From: Henricia sp. BOLD:AAB3569
Taxonomy: Eukaryota; Echinodermata; Asteroidea; Spinulosida; Echinasteridae
Assembly (NCBI GenBank): GCA_037783545.1
Contig: JBBELK010000448.1
Coordinates: 1-64,000 of the forward strand
Direction of reading: 5' to 3'
DNA: 64,000 nt
In this document: positions 47,788 through 58,827 of the stretch, in pieces
Layout of the letters: each line of letters begins with the position of its first letter
How positions within the stretch are numbered: the stretch's first letter is position 1
Translations under genes and position numbers: made by a program
Notes under the pieces: model-generated
What the model saw: only the letters and a program-made list of their open reading frames with translations
Told to the model about the DNA's origin: nothing
The model's database searches: none

Positions 47788-49430
47788 ATCGCCCAGTGAT
47801 CTCTAAATTATAATTTCACGAGGCGAACACACAGCAGACGGCGAAGCAAAAGCGTCCTGGTGTGCATATCACTCACAATTTCAACTTGTCTGCAATTGCA
47901 TGTATAAGCATAAGTAGTTGCTTCAAGTGGCTTATATACCTGCAATACATACAAAGCACTTCATGTGCAACAACATAATAATGGTCCGCCCAAAATGCCT
48001 CGCTATGGACAGCCGTACATAAAGGACCCCTTGTAACTGAGTGCGCCTTTTGTGATGCGTACAAAGTCTGGTTATTTTAATATCCCCAAAGATTACAAAG
48101 ATCATATGCTATACAACCAATCATAAGCAAAAGAAAACACTGTACATTATGATCCCTGTTTCTTCCCGTGCTGGGTATTCAATCGACCCTTTGGCCTTTA
48201 CAAGCTAAGGAACCTTAGTAATAATAATGGTGGATTCTTATAGGGCACATGTCCACCCTGTGGGGTGCTCCTGGCGCTGTTGTCATTATCACCGCTGCCA
48301 TCGAGGAAATCACCAGAACTATTTCACTTCAATTATTGATAAAACCGGAATGCTTCAAAAATATGAAACATGATACGGGGGCATCATGAACAAAATAAAA
48401 TTGACAGTGGGTTGGAAAATGTTCCCTTCTCAGTGTCAGACCACATTTTCTTACTCTCACGGAGGGGAGGGAGGGGGGGGGGGGCGTGTTACCCCCTATC
48501 GTGGTAGGTCCGCTAAATAATTAAATTCAGGATGCCGATTGACTGATTAATTTAATGTAATTAACACTATGATTACGATCAAAAATTCACCTTCAATAAA
48601 GCAAAACAATGCACAGGGTGAGCCACTTTAACCTCACAGCTTAAAGAGACACACCGGCTTTGTTGGGCTATTTTGGGCTCGAAATGGACCCATACAAGAT
48701 TTTAAAAGTCTTTCAGAAATAAACTAAATAGATGTGGAATAACTCGTGCAGAAAAGCTTTTCGACTTCCACTCATCAGAGCAAAACGCAAGAAATGGCAG
48801 CTGACCAATCAGGGCGTAGCATTCTGAACACGTCATCACCGCTCTTCATACTAAACTATACTGAACCAGATATGTCAATTGGTAAACTGGCATGGCAATT
48901 GGTAAACTAACGTGACAAATAATATGGTTATTTATGAGTAAGGTATTATTATTATTATTTTTTAGTTTATTTATTATTTCTTTCTGGTATTCATACCAAG
49001 GATTCCTCAATAGTGCTCATTGCACTGTCACTCGTAAGCGTGAGGAAACCCATGAAGAAGTAGATCTCTAGAGTGCGTTACCATTACCCAACACACTGGA
49101 CCAACGGCTTTACATCCCGAGTCAATGGCCCTAACCACTCGGCAACGGTACCCCACACGGTAGCATATTTATGAGAAAGCTTTAAAAACTTTATGAATAA
49201 CATGGTAAACTATAGCATGGTAAATGACAAATATACATGGCAAAAGGAAGCAAATTCTAATACGTTGCATATTAGCATCTAAACTAAAAATAATATTTTT
49301 TTAAGGTTCATTTTGAATGATCTTCATGCACAGCTGCTTTAACGTCTTAGACAATTTCTTTAAAATAAGATTCAAAAGTGGTCGACTTTCTTGAACGACT
49401 TGCCAAAATCGATAAAAAGCTCAAAGCTAT
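47788..49430. other. intergenic region between the 5'-nucleotidase and BDH1 array
   Basis: The 5'-nucleotidase promoter should lie just to the right of 47787; I recognised no core motif. A G-run is at 48470-48485. From about 48,735 to 48,905 the sequence is homologous to 54,680-54,860 and includes a few GTCAATTGGTAAACT units. A minus-oriented SINE follows at 48960-49155. So the left edge of the BDH1 tandem array holds a truncated extra piece of the unit. Confidence 0.6.
48960..49155 (-). repeat. tRNA-derived SINE, minus orientation
   Basis: This is the inverse of 42385-42600: TTTCTGGTATTCATACCAAG, GCAATGAGC-type body, and degraded promoter boxes near 49120-49150 (CTAACCACTCGGCAACGGTA). The segment AACACACTGGACCAACGGCT is also found at about 27757. 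Confidence 0.6.
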
Positions 49431-51472
49431 TTAGCAATAAATGTAGTCTCCAACTTGATGTGGTAGGATGGTCATGACAAATGTACGAATGTGCCAATAC
49501 ATAGATTTGGGCTCGTAACGGATGCGGGGAAACTTATCAGTAACGGCGGCAACCATGGCATCGACCACTGGCTGCGTGCGCGTGTCACAAACCCTAGAAT
49601 AGCCCCGCACCCCCTGAATACGAGCCTTAATCAAATCTTCCCCATACGCCTCTCTCACTTCTTCTGACATGTTTTTCAACATATCATTCGCCATTTTATC
49701 GACTTTGTCCACCGAAAGGATTTGTGTGGCTGTGACATAGTTGCCCGGTTCCACCACGATCGCAGACACGCCCCAGTTGCACATCTCGTAGCGCAGACAC
49801 TGCGTGAAACCTTCCAGGGCGCACTTGGTGGTGACGTAACATGAACGTCCTGAGATCGATTGCCGGCCAAATATGCTGGTGACGTTAATCACACGCCCTT
49901 AAAAAAAAAAAGGCAGGTATTTTATATGCAGGCTCTTTTACATGGGTATAACCAGCAGCTACATTTCACCCTAACAGCTCCCCAGATATCGTTTGGGATG
50001 GCAACTGATATTAAGTGTCTTGCCCATGGACACAAACACGTTAATTGACACAAGTGGGGCTCCGTCAAACCCATAACCCCTCAGTCAAGAGTACGGCTGT
50101 ATACCCGCTAGACCACACGTGCTCCCATAAGGAAAATTGCCGGGAAAATTCTCCCCGCCATTTACCGGAAAATAGCGGATAAGACATGTTTTTACTGAGC
50201 ACATTTTCCGTCTTTTCTGGCATTATCCGGTTAATGAATCTTAATAGAAACACGCCTATAGACTATCGACTGGCTTAAATAAATTGTGATTTTTGGCAAG
50301 GCCCAGTCTTCGGACAGTACAAATTCTGATACCCCTTTAACTGGATGGTAAACCATCTTCAGTTGTTAATTTTTTACAAAAATGAGTAACATTTTGGGTC
50401 ATTGCAAATGATGTATTAGGCCTTTAAAGCATTTCTTGTGTCAAATTAAATTTCTGACCTTTGCTCTTTCGCAGCATCGGCAGGAAAGCTTTGCAGACAC
50501 GAATGGGTCCCCAAAGGTTGACATTCGCCAAACGCTGATATACATCCATTCCACAGAACTCAACATCTCCAAATGTAGATATTCCGGCATTGTTCACGAT
50601 GGCCCAAAGACCTGTCCAACGAGAAACATTATCAACAAAAGGAGCGTGTCCAGATCACTTTTTGATCTGGTGCCAATGGCACCACCCACCTATGTATCTC
50701 GATGTTTAGGTGGAAGATACTTCTAATTAAGCTTCATGTAATTCAGCTTACGGGCTGCGATTTGAAGTTCATTAAACCCATTAAGCGGGCCTCCCACTGT
50801 GCGATTTTTGCCATGAATTAGGTACGATTAGCTACGATTTGGTACGATGGTGTGTAGAGTGTATACATAATCGTACCAAATCGAAGCTAATCTTACCCAA
50901 TGCGTAGCAAAAATCGCACAGTGGGAGGCCCGCTTTAAGCGGGCCTCCCACTGTGCGATTTTTGCCACGAATTTCCTACAAATTGGTATGATTATCGGAG
51001 ACTGCCTATAGACTCTACACACAATCGTACCCAATCGTAACCAATCGTAGCTAATTCGTGGCCAAAATCGCACAGTGGGAGGCCCGCTTTAGATAAAAAA
51101 AATAAAAAAAATACCTGTTGACTCCGGAAGTTGGCGAGACATGGTTTCCACGGCTTTTGAAACCTGCTCCTCCTGTGTCACGTCCATTTGAATGACACGA
51201 AGCCGCCCACTAGCTCCGCCCCCTCTCCCAGAATCAGCATCTTGCAGCTGACTTGCCCCTTCCCCCGTGGCATCCAGACAAGCGGCAAAAACCACAAAGC
51301 CAAGTTGGTGAAGCTGCTTGGCTAGTTCATGTCCAAAGCCCGTGTCGCATCCGGTAACAAGAACGGCCTTTCCTTGCGAAGTTATCTTCGGTGTGGGGAG
51401 GAGCTTGCGGAAAATCAGAAAGCCGGCAAGGGCCACGAAGAGAACTACTTGCACTGAGATTACGGTGATCAT
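49431..51472 (-). CDS. BDH1: D-beta-hydroxybutyrate dehydrogenase-like SDR, tandem copy A
   Basis: Exons: 51472-51115, 50611-50459 and 49897-49431. Introns are phase 1 with GT..AG borders; 325 aa. BDH1-type enzymes (SDR9C family) interconvert 3-hydroxybutyrate and acetoacetate with NAD(H). Visible features are the Rossmann motif T40-G41-C-D-T-G45-F-G47, NNAG (126-129), and the catalytic Ser178 (NVTSIFGR) with Tyr191 and Lys195 (CYVTTK). Others are VEPGNYVTA, a substrate/cofactor loop, and the C-terminal [22 protein letters not shown] and [14 protein letters not shown] are very BDH1-like. Instead of a clear mitochondrial presequence, residues 3-21 form a hydrophobic segment, which suggests a membrane anchor. 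Exon 3 of this copy differs from copy B at 14 residues, including four Cys positions. Retinol or steroid dehydrogenase activity cannot be ruled out. Confidence 0.92.
50049..50125 (-). repeat. tRNA-like SINE head in BDH1 intron 2 (copy A)
   Basis: On the minus strand, GTGGTCTAGCGGGTATACAG (A box) and GGTTATGGGTTTGA (B box) are followed by a body with CCATGGGCAAGACACTTAAT, a typical SINE core. The same SINE lies in copy B (about 56820-56905) and copy C (about 63585-63660), so it predates the duplications. In copy A an extra CGT disrupts the B box region. Confidence 0.65.
50784..51088. mobile_element. two adjoining AGCGGGCC palindromic MITEs (copy A intron 1)
   Basis: Two 151-bp elements (50784-50934 and 50938-51088), each starting AGCGGGCCTCCCACTGTGCG and ending with the inverse, are separated and flanked by TTA trinucleotides. 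The interior carries ATTGGTACGATT-like arms. TTA target duplications with short inverted repeats fit the PIF/Harbinger type. The second element ends about 26 bases from the exon 1 splice donor. Confidence 0.8.
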
Positions 51473-51658
51473 TTTGGGTGGCTATGGATGAACTTCACAC
51501 CAATCTAAAAATAAGGAAAAGAAAATAATACCGTCAAACCTGCTAATAGGGCCACCTTCTGTCTTTGGTCCCTAATTCAATGTCTATAATGCTAATACAA
51601 CCTTTATATAGTGGCCACTAGACAAGTTTCAATGTTTAGGCTACAAAACTGTTGCAAA

Positions 51659-52986
51659 CCAGGGCCAATTTCATAAAGCTGTTTAGCACACACACTAATT
51701 ATTTTTTACAAAATGGGTTAGCAGTCAAAATTGTATGTGATGTGCATTACAATTTGACTATTTATTTGCTACTCTTTCTAAATACACAAGTTGACAAAAC
51801 TTTTTGGCTGCTAACCCATTTTTAAAGGCAATATACATGCATGATTGGTATCTCGAAAATCAGAAATGTTCACAGATTTACGCCTAACTTACACAATATA
51901 AACATGACTGTAGAAAACTCTGAAATGGTTTTGTCTAAAGTGCTATAGTCTTTGAGAATTGAGTAAAACAATTAGTTTTCGTCTCATAAGACAAAAATTC
52001 AATTCGCCCCAAAACCATTTCGCCCAAGTGTCATTTCGCCCCCAAACTACTTCGCCCGAGTGCCATTTCGCCCCAAATCACTTCGTGCACAGGCCGTGGT
52101 TCAGGGCGAAGTTGTTTTGGGGCGAAGTTGTTTTGGGGCGAAATGACTGCAAACCATTTTTTGAATGTTTTCTGAACTTGCGTTAGACGAAGTACGGAGC
52201 TGGTTTTTGCTCAGGTTGGTTTTAATCATGCATATAGTGATGTCCCCTAACTTGGCGCACTTCGACAACTCACTAGAAATCCGCTCACCTTATAGCAAAA
52301 CCCCCCAGCAGAATTAGTTGAAAGTTACACACCTTGTAGTATAATTCATAGGCTCCAAGAAAAAGTAATACTTTAATATTTTGACTCATCAACAAGTACA
52401 AAATAACACAAACAATCAGGACAAAACGATGAACACTTTTTTCCCGAAATCGCCCGGACTGTCCCCTAACGTGGAGCGCGTCGCTGATTGGCTGAAACGG
52501 TTTGATGCCTTACTACGATGGCCCACAAAGACCACTTGCACGCACACACTGTGACACTGTACACAACGCCAGTATGCCTGATTTTATTCACGTGAAATGC
52601 CTATTACATGCTTCCGTGTATGGTGTCATGACAACCTGAAGCAAACGGCGATGCCTTCACATTCCGGTGAATTTCTAGTAACTGAATGATTCTTCTCCGT
52701 ATTTCAGTTTTATAATTTATGAAGGTACTTGAGAACTTTATTTCTATTTAATGCCAAGTGCAACAGATTGTTTATTGCGCCAAGAGGGAACGGAAAGTAA
52801 AGCCCGCCACGTTAGGGGCCGCGCCACGTTGGGGGACATCAACAATATCCTCAATCACACGCAGGGGGATAAAACTATTTCTAACAATTTACCAATCATG
52901 TATACTATCTTTAAACGCAAATAAATTCTGCATTACAGGCAATTTTGTTTGCTAATTTAATTAAACAGCTTTGTGAAATTGGCCCT
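51659..52986. mobile_element. triple-nested MITE: GGGCCAATTTCATAAAGC element > TTTCGCCC element > GATGTCCCC element
   Basis: The outer palindromic element runs from CCAGGGCCAATTTCATAAAG to CTTTGTGAAATTGGCCCT. A TTTCGCCC element flanked by TTAA (51826-52910) sits in it, and a third element (52236-52847) sits in that. Unit B retains only the outer two layers (58661-59357), which dates the innermost insertion after the duplication. Confidence 0.85.
52236..52847. mobile_element. GATGTCCCCTAAC inverted-repeat element, private to unit A
   Basis: The left end has GATGTCCCCTAACTTGGCGC and the right end GCGCCACGTTGGGGGACATC, an inverted pair. An internal TGTCCCCTAACGTGGAGCGC near 52459 repeats the terminus. 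In unit B the equivalent site reads GCATATCTTCAATC with no insert. ATAT occurs on both sides of the insertion. No transposase frame was recognised. Confidence 0.8.
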
Positions 52987-53193
52987 AGCTTAAATCTACT
53001 ATAGTACGTACCAGTATCTACTAGCGCTTTTCAAAAGCAAAATGACGATGGCGTGCACAAACAGCACTTAATTCGGTATAGGGCAAGAGTTCAAAGCCAA
53101 GAGGAACAAAGGTCTTTATACACGCCTCTTTCTGATTCTTAATCCTGACTGGCTGAAACGCAGTCACGTGAGGTTCACTAATCTAGGCTAGTG

Positions 53194-53284
53194 CTAGACT
53201 GGTCCCCTGTCCATGTGCACTACGTTACTCTCGCTCATATACGACGGAGGGGAAGTAAATATGTGGACAAGGGAACCAGTCTAG
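53194..53284. mobile_element. 91-bp CTAG-ended mini-element, private to unit A
   Basis: CTAGACTGGTCCCCTGTCCA on the left and TGGACAAGGGAACCAGTCTAG (21 bases including ends) on the right are inverted. The 7-bp sequence GCTAGTG occurs directly on both sides (53187-53193 and 53285-53291) and only once at the empty site in unit B. This confirms mobility of the CTAGACTGG family. A 7-8 bp duplication suggests a hAT-like source. Confidence 0.85.
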
Positions 53285-53298
53285 GCTAGTGCATGCTG

Positions 53299-53433
53299 TG
53301 GGCGTGTTTGTTTCGGACGAATTCGCCGATCCCGAGATCTGCGCAGATGGTTCAGCTAGATTCAACTATGCATAGCGCTGAACCATCTGCGCAGATCGGG
53401 ATCGGCGGATTCGTCAGAAACAAACACGCCCTA
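53299..53433. repeat. long near-perfect hairpin (unit A)
   Basis: GGGCGTGTTTGTTTCGGACG, CGATCCCGAGATCTGCGCAG and ATGGTTCAGC are inverted on the far side of a roughly 20-base loop (TAGATTCAACTATGCATAG). The same hairpin is at 59570-59704 in unit B. If transcribed it would form a stem of nearly 60 base pairs. Confidence 0.8.
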
Positions 53434-53692
53434 TGTAGACTCTACTCAAGTCATCAAATCGCCCAAATTCACAAGGCCTTGTCAAAAGGCTAGACGCGCA
53501 TCGGCAAGGTCGCTGGGTCACAAAAAGTAAACAAGGTACGGTGCATCAGCTTGGACACCAACCACCACATTACGCAAACAAAACCCCCAGATATTTTGAC
53601 GTGATAAACCAAAAAATACCCATTTAGAAAGAGACAACCCCGCACCCCCTCGAAACATTCTACTTTAGAAAGTTTGCCATCTACATATATAC

Positions 53693-53939
53693 CAGGGGCG
53701 GATCAAGGGTTTGCGTGGGGAGCGCACACTCCCCCTTTTCAAAAAACAAATAAAACATTTTTATGCACACTTTTCCTGCTTAAAGTGCATGGTTAAATAT
53801 TGCCCCAGATCGCACCACAGAGCATCTAGAATCCATCTAGAAGCCATTAGGGCTTCGCGCTACGCGCTCGCTATTACATTGTCATTAGCATTTCATGCTT
53901 AAAAATTTCACGCGCCCCCAAAATCTGGATCCGCCCCTG
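53693..53939. mobile_element. CAGGGGCGGATC inverted-repeat element (unit A, uninterrupted)
   Basis: It begins CAGGGGCGGATCAAGGG and ends TCTGGATCCGCCCCTG, with TATAC directly on both sides. In unit B the same element (59965-60737) is split by a 523-bp insertion. Confidence 0.75.
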
Positions 53940-54907
53940 TATACTACGTTAGATAACATCCCCTCCACCTTGCTTGCTTGTTTAAAGCAGTTAGACCTAG
54001 AAAATAGACTTAAGGGCCTGTGACATGCTAAACAACATTTTGCCTAATCTTTGCTTCATATATAATATATTACTTGTTCAGCAAGACATGCTATTGTTCG
54101 TTTGGATGTAAAGTTAATAAAATATAGCCTTTTTTCAACTTTGAAGATTTCATTGCAATAAACCAGACAGAGGGTGCTGTTTGGAGTGCATCACGTAAGG
54201 AAGACAGAAGGGAAAAGTTAAGAAAAAACATAAGACTTCAAGTTGGACTTGTGGCAAATTGCTGCAGTTTCTACCCCCAGTTTCGTCAGGGCTTACAACA
54301 GGAAACATGTAGAACAAACTCAAACACTCGTGGATAACAAAAGTTCCAGGAAGTTTAAGAAAAAAAGTGGAATCTTTTGTGCACAGTTGAATGTGATTTT
54401 CCTGTTGCCTCTTGTGACATTGGTCATGAATATGCATATTTCATTAGCATAAAAACTAAAAACCTTTGTTTTAACTCCCCAAACATGCTCCAAATTTGAT
54501 TTTTTTTGAATGTAACTGAGTATATTGGATTTATAGCATAGATTTCATTGATAAAAATCCCAAATAAGGGGCCCTTTAATAAAAAGTGGAAACCATTTTA
54601 TAAATCCACCCACCCTCCATTCCCCCAACCTCCGTTCCAAAAAGACACATGATAAAACCTGGTGCAAAGGTCACCTCTTGTACAGAAAAGCTTTTCGACT
54701 TCCACTCATCGGAGCAAAACGCAAGAAATGGCAGCTGACCAATCAGCGCGTAGCATTCTGACACGTCATCGCCGCTCTTCAGCCTTATATTTACACCGAT
54801 AGCGTACCCACGCCATTTCATACTAAACTCTGCTGAACCAGACTTGATTCAAAATTACCTTACGACAAGACTGGCTACTAAAGTGCGCCTCTCAATTGTT
54901 TCCCACT

Positions 54908-54936
54908 GCTCTGCTCTGCTCTGCTCTGCTCTGCTC
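54908..54936. repeat. CTCTG pentamer microsatellite
   Basis: About five CTCTG units in unit A against two at the matching place in unit B (near 61660), a length difference between otherwise near-identical copies. Confidence 0.8.
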
Positions 54937-55740
54937 GACCCTTCATTTTTTACACAAAATTATTGTTGTCACATATGTAACCAAGCGGTACAATAAATAA
55001 GGAAACATGGGGGTAGACAGTGCACACACAAACAAAAACACGGGGAAACAAAATCCCGATTGTAAGATTTATTTTAAATAAACGTATGTTTTTAGATTAA
55101 AATTTAAAATAGTCACAAGGACCAAAAACAACAGCAGTCGAATACAGATATAGTCCCAGGCAGCACCACGGCTCATGCACGTATTTGGCGACACAGCCTA
55201 TGTTCCACCGCAGCAGTCAGAACAGAAGAACTGACCAAACCTGGCCAGCAGTCACTTGTATAGGAACACAGACTGAGCACCTGGAATCCCAAGTATGCCA
55301 GAATACAAAAGTAAAAGAATATAGCTCCTGCCACCTGCAGCCAGGGGACCCACCGGCACCGTGAATGCAACTGCTCCTCAGAAAAGAATTTCAGAAATTC
55401 CAAGGAACAATTGCACACATGCAGTGGCACCCCCAACATGCAGATGGCAGAACTATTAAAATTACGTGTACCGTGACCAGACAAATAAGTTGGCCTGGTC
55501 ACACATATATTTGCCCCGTGGTGGGGATTTGGATAATCCCTACCTCTTAGGTTGCGGTAAACTTCCCCTGGACGTAGGGGCACAATTGATAGGTGCATAT
55601 GATACAGGCATTCTCAGTGGTACACTCAGGGCCTGATCTGACTCAATTTGGTCTTCATCTGACTAAAGTTGGTGCTTGCTGTTGTAAATGGCTTGGTAGA
55701 CTCCACATATATGATCTCCAATTCAACAACATATAAACGA

Positions 55741-55950
55741 CCATGTACGGTCAGTTGGTAAACTGACATGTCAATTGGTAATTTAACTGACATGTCAATT
55801 GGTAAACTGACAAGGCAATTGGTAAACTGACATGTCAATTGGTAATTTAACTGACATGTCAATTGGTAATTTAACTGACATGTCAATTGGTAAACTGACA
55901 TGTCAATTGGTAAACTGACATGTCAATTGGTAAACTGACATGGGAAATAA
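55741..55950. repeat. GACATGTCAATTGGTAAACT minisatellite, unit A
   Basis: 20-bp units GACATGTCAATTGGTAAACT alternate with 26-bp variants carrying TAATTTAACT. A longer array is at 62405-62690 in unit B, and two or three relic units are at about 48866-48905. Confidence 0.9.
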
Positions 55951-56202
55951 CATAGTTATTTAAGAGCGAGGTAGCATATTTATGAGAAAGCTCTTTTTAA
56001 AAAACTTTATGAATAACATGGTAAACTATAGCATGGTAAATATACATGGCAAAAGGAAGCAAATTCTAATACATGTACGTTGCATATTTGAACGATCTTC
56101 ATGCACAGCTGCTCCAACGTCTTAGACAATTTCTTTTAAAAAAAGATTCAAATGTGGGCGACTTTCTTGACTTGCCAAAATCGATAAAAAGCTAAAAGCT
56201 AT

Positions 56203-58474
56203 TTAGCGATAAATGTAGTCTCCAACTTGGTGTGGTAGGATGGTCATGACAAATGTACGAATGTGCCAATACATAGATTTTGGCTCGTAACGGATGCGGG
56301 GAAACTTATCAGTAACGGCGGCAACCATGGCATCGACCACTGGCTGCGTGCGCGCGTCACTAATCCTAGAATAGCCCCGCACCCCCTGAACACGAGCCCT
56401 AAAATAATCTTCCCCATACGCCTCTCTCACTTCTTCTGACATGTTTTTCAACATATCATTCGCCATTTTATCGACTTTGTCCACCGAAAGGATTTGTGTG
56501 GCTGTGACATAGTTGCCCGGTTCCACCACGATCGCAGACACGGCCCAGTTGCGCATCTCGTAGCGCAGGCACTGCGTGAAACCTTCCAGGGCGAACTTGG
56601 TGGTGACGTAACATGAACGTCCCAAGAACGGTTGCCGGCCAAATATGCTGGTGACGTTAATCACACGTCCTTAAAAAGAAATAAAAATTGATAGGTATTT
56701 TATATGCAGGCTCTTTTACATGGGTATAACCAGCAGCTACCTTTCACCCTAACAGCTCCCCAGATATCGTTTGGGATGGAAACTGATATTAAGTGTCTTG
56801 CCCATGGACAGAAACACGTTAATTGACACAAGTGGGGCTCAAACCCATAACCCCTCGATCAAGAGTACGGCTGTATACCCGCTAGACCATACGTGCTCCC
56901 ATAAGGAAAATTGCCGTGGAAAATTCTTCCCACCATTTACCGGAAAATAGCGGATAAGACATGTTTCTACTGAGCACATTTTCCGTTATTTCTGGCATTA
57001 TCCGGTAAATGAATCTTAATAGAAACACACCTATAGACTATCAACTGGCTTAAATAAATTGTGATTTTTGGCAAGGCCCAGTCTTCGGACAGTACAAATT
57101 ATGATACCCCTCTAACTGGATGGTAAACCATCTTCAGTTGTTAATTTCTTACAAAAATGTACCATCTTTCACAGAAATAAAGTCATGTCGTGTTTGTTAC
57201 AGTTGCTATCAGCATTCAAGGTTTGTTCTTGTCAACTCATGAAGTAATATTTTGGGTAATTGCAAATGATGTATTGGGCCTTTAAAGCATTTCTTGTGTC
57301 AAATTAAATTTCTGACCTTTGCTCTTTCGCAGCATCGGCAGGAAAGCTTTGCAGACACGAATGGGTCCCCAAAGGTTGACATTCGCCAAACGCTGATATA
57401 CATCCATTCCACAGAACTCAACATCTCCAAATGTAGATATTCCGGCATTGTTCACGATGGCCCAAAGACCTGTCCAACGAGAAACATTATCAACAAAAGG
57501 AGCGTGTCCAGATCACTTTTTGATCTGGTGCCAATGGCACCACCCACCTATGTATCTCGATGTTTAGGTGGAAGATACTTCTAATTAAGCTTCATGTAAT
57601 TCAGCTTACGGGCTGCGATTTGAAGTTCATTAAACCCATTAAGCGGGCCTCCCACTGTGCGATTTTTGCCATGAATTAGGTACGATTAGCTACGATTTGG
57701 TACGATGCTGTGTAGAGTGTATACATAATCGTACCAAATCGAAGCTAATCTTAAGCAGGCCTCCCACTGTGCGATTTTGGCCACGAATTAGGTACGATTG
57801 GCTACGATTTGGTACGATTGTGTGTAGAGTCTATAGGCAGTCTCCGATAATCGTACCAATTCGTAGGAAATTCGTGGCAAAAATCGCACAGTGGGAGGCC
57901 CGCTTTACCCAATGCGTAGCAAAAATCGCACAGTGGGAGGCCCGCTTTAAGCGGGCCTCCCACTGTGCGATTTTTGCCACGAATTTCCTACAAATTGGTA
58001 TGACTGCCTATAGACTCTACACACAATCGTACCCAATCGTAACCAATCGTAGCTAATTCGTGGCCAAAATCGCACAGTGGGAGGCCCGCTTTAGATAAAA
58101 AAAATAAAAAAAATACCTGTTGACTCCGGAAGTTGGCGAGACATGGTTTCCACGGCTTTTGAAACCTGCTCCTCCTGTGTCACGTCCATTTGAACGACAT
58201 GAAGCCGCCCACTAGCTCCGCCCCCTCTCCCAGAATCAGCATCTTGCAGCTGACTTGCCCCTTCCCCCGTGGCATCCAGACAAGCGGCAAAAACCACAAA
58301 GCCAAGTTGGTGAAGCTGCTTGGCTAGTTCATGTCCAAAGCCCGTGTCGCATCCGGTAACAAGAACGGCCTTTCCTTGCGAAGTTATCTTCGGCGTGGGG
58401 AGGAGCTTGCGGAAAATCAGAAAGCCGGCAAGGGCCACGAAGAGAACTACTTGCACTGAGATTACGGTGATCAT
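56203..58474 (-). CDS. BDH1: D-beta-hydroxybutyrate dehydrogenase-like SDR, tandem copy B
   Basis: Exons: 58474-58117, 57469-57317 and 56669-56203; 325 aa, with intact frame and splice sites. Exon 2 looks identical to copy A and exon 1 differs by two residues (Arg/His and Ile/Val near residue 93). Exon 3 differs at 14 residues, for example RQPFLGRS instead of RQSISGRS and EDYFRARV instead of EDLIKARI. The Rossmann glycine motif, NNAG and the Ser-Tyr-Lys triad are all conserved, so it should be an active NAD-dependent dehydrogenase. Intron 1 is longer than in copy A because of an extra 151-bp MITE (57754-57904), and intron 2 retains about 90 bases that copy A lacks. Confidence 0.92.
57641..58090. 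mobile_element. AGCGGGCC MITE cluster with a self-insertion (copy B intron 1)
   Basis: The first element (57641-57946) is interrupted by another 151-bp member (57754-57904) flanked by TTA on both sides (57751-57753 and 57905-57907). Copy A shows a single TTA at the same site (about 50893-50895). A second element (57950-58090) lacks ten bases present in copy A. Confidence 0.85.
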
Positions 58475-58827
58475 TTTGGGTGACTATGGATGAACTTCAC
58501 ACCAATCTAAAAATAAGGAAAAGAAAATAATACCGTCAAACCTGCTAATAGGGCCACCTTCTGTCTTTGGTCCCTAATTCAATGTCTATAATGCTAATAC
58601 AACCTTTATATAGTGGCCACTAGACAAGTTTCAATGTTTAGGCTACAAAACTGTTGCAAACCAGGGCCAATTTCATAAAGCTGTTTAGCACACACACTAA
58701 TTATTTTTTACAAAATGGGTTAGCAGTCAAAATTGTATGTGATGTGCATTACAATTTGACTATTTATTTGCTACTCTTTCTAAATACACAAGTTGACAAA
58801 ACTTTTTGGCTGCTAACCCATTTTTAA

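Larger units (their letters stand above)
49431..56202. repeat. segmental tandem duplication, unit A (about 6.8 kb)
   Basis: Each unit holds a three-exon BDH1-like gene, then about 4.7 kb of its 5' flank with nested MITEs, a GGATCC-ended element and a GACATGTCAATTGGTAAACT minisatellite. Unit A aligns with unit B (56203-62945) and the start of unit C (62946-64000). The alignment is nearly continuous apart from private insertions and deletions. Confidence 0.9.
51473..56202. other. 5' flank of BDH1 copy A / inter-unit spacer
   Basis: No additional gene is supported. It holds a triple-nested MITE (51659-52986), a 91-bp CTAG-ended insertion (53194-53284), a long hairpin (53299-53433), a GGATC-ended element (53693-53939), a CTCTG pentamer array (about 54908-54936) and a 20-bp minisatellite (55741-55950). 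A minus-strand 141-codon frame at 55173-55598 has a diverged counterpart at 61831-62268 that is offset by an indel, so it is probably not coding. Confidence 0.6.

Noticed and set aside
54150-54437. 95-codon minus-strand frame shared with 60949-61176
   Set aside because: Unit B lacks about 54 bases here, truncating the frame's N-terminal part, and there is no recognisable domain.
55173-55598. 141-codon minus-strand frame, with a 145-codon counterpart at 61831-62268
   Set aside because: The two frames look alike only because the DNA is duplicated. A one-base length difference near the 5' part (CTTAGGTTGCGG versus CTTAGGTGGGG) changes the N-terminal frame, and no known domain is visible.
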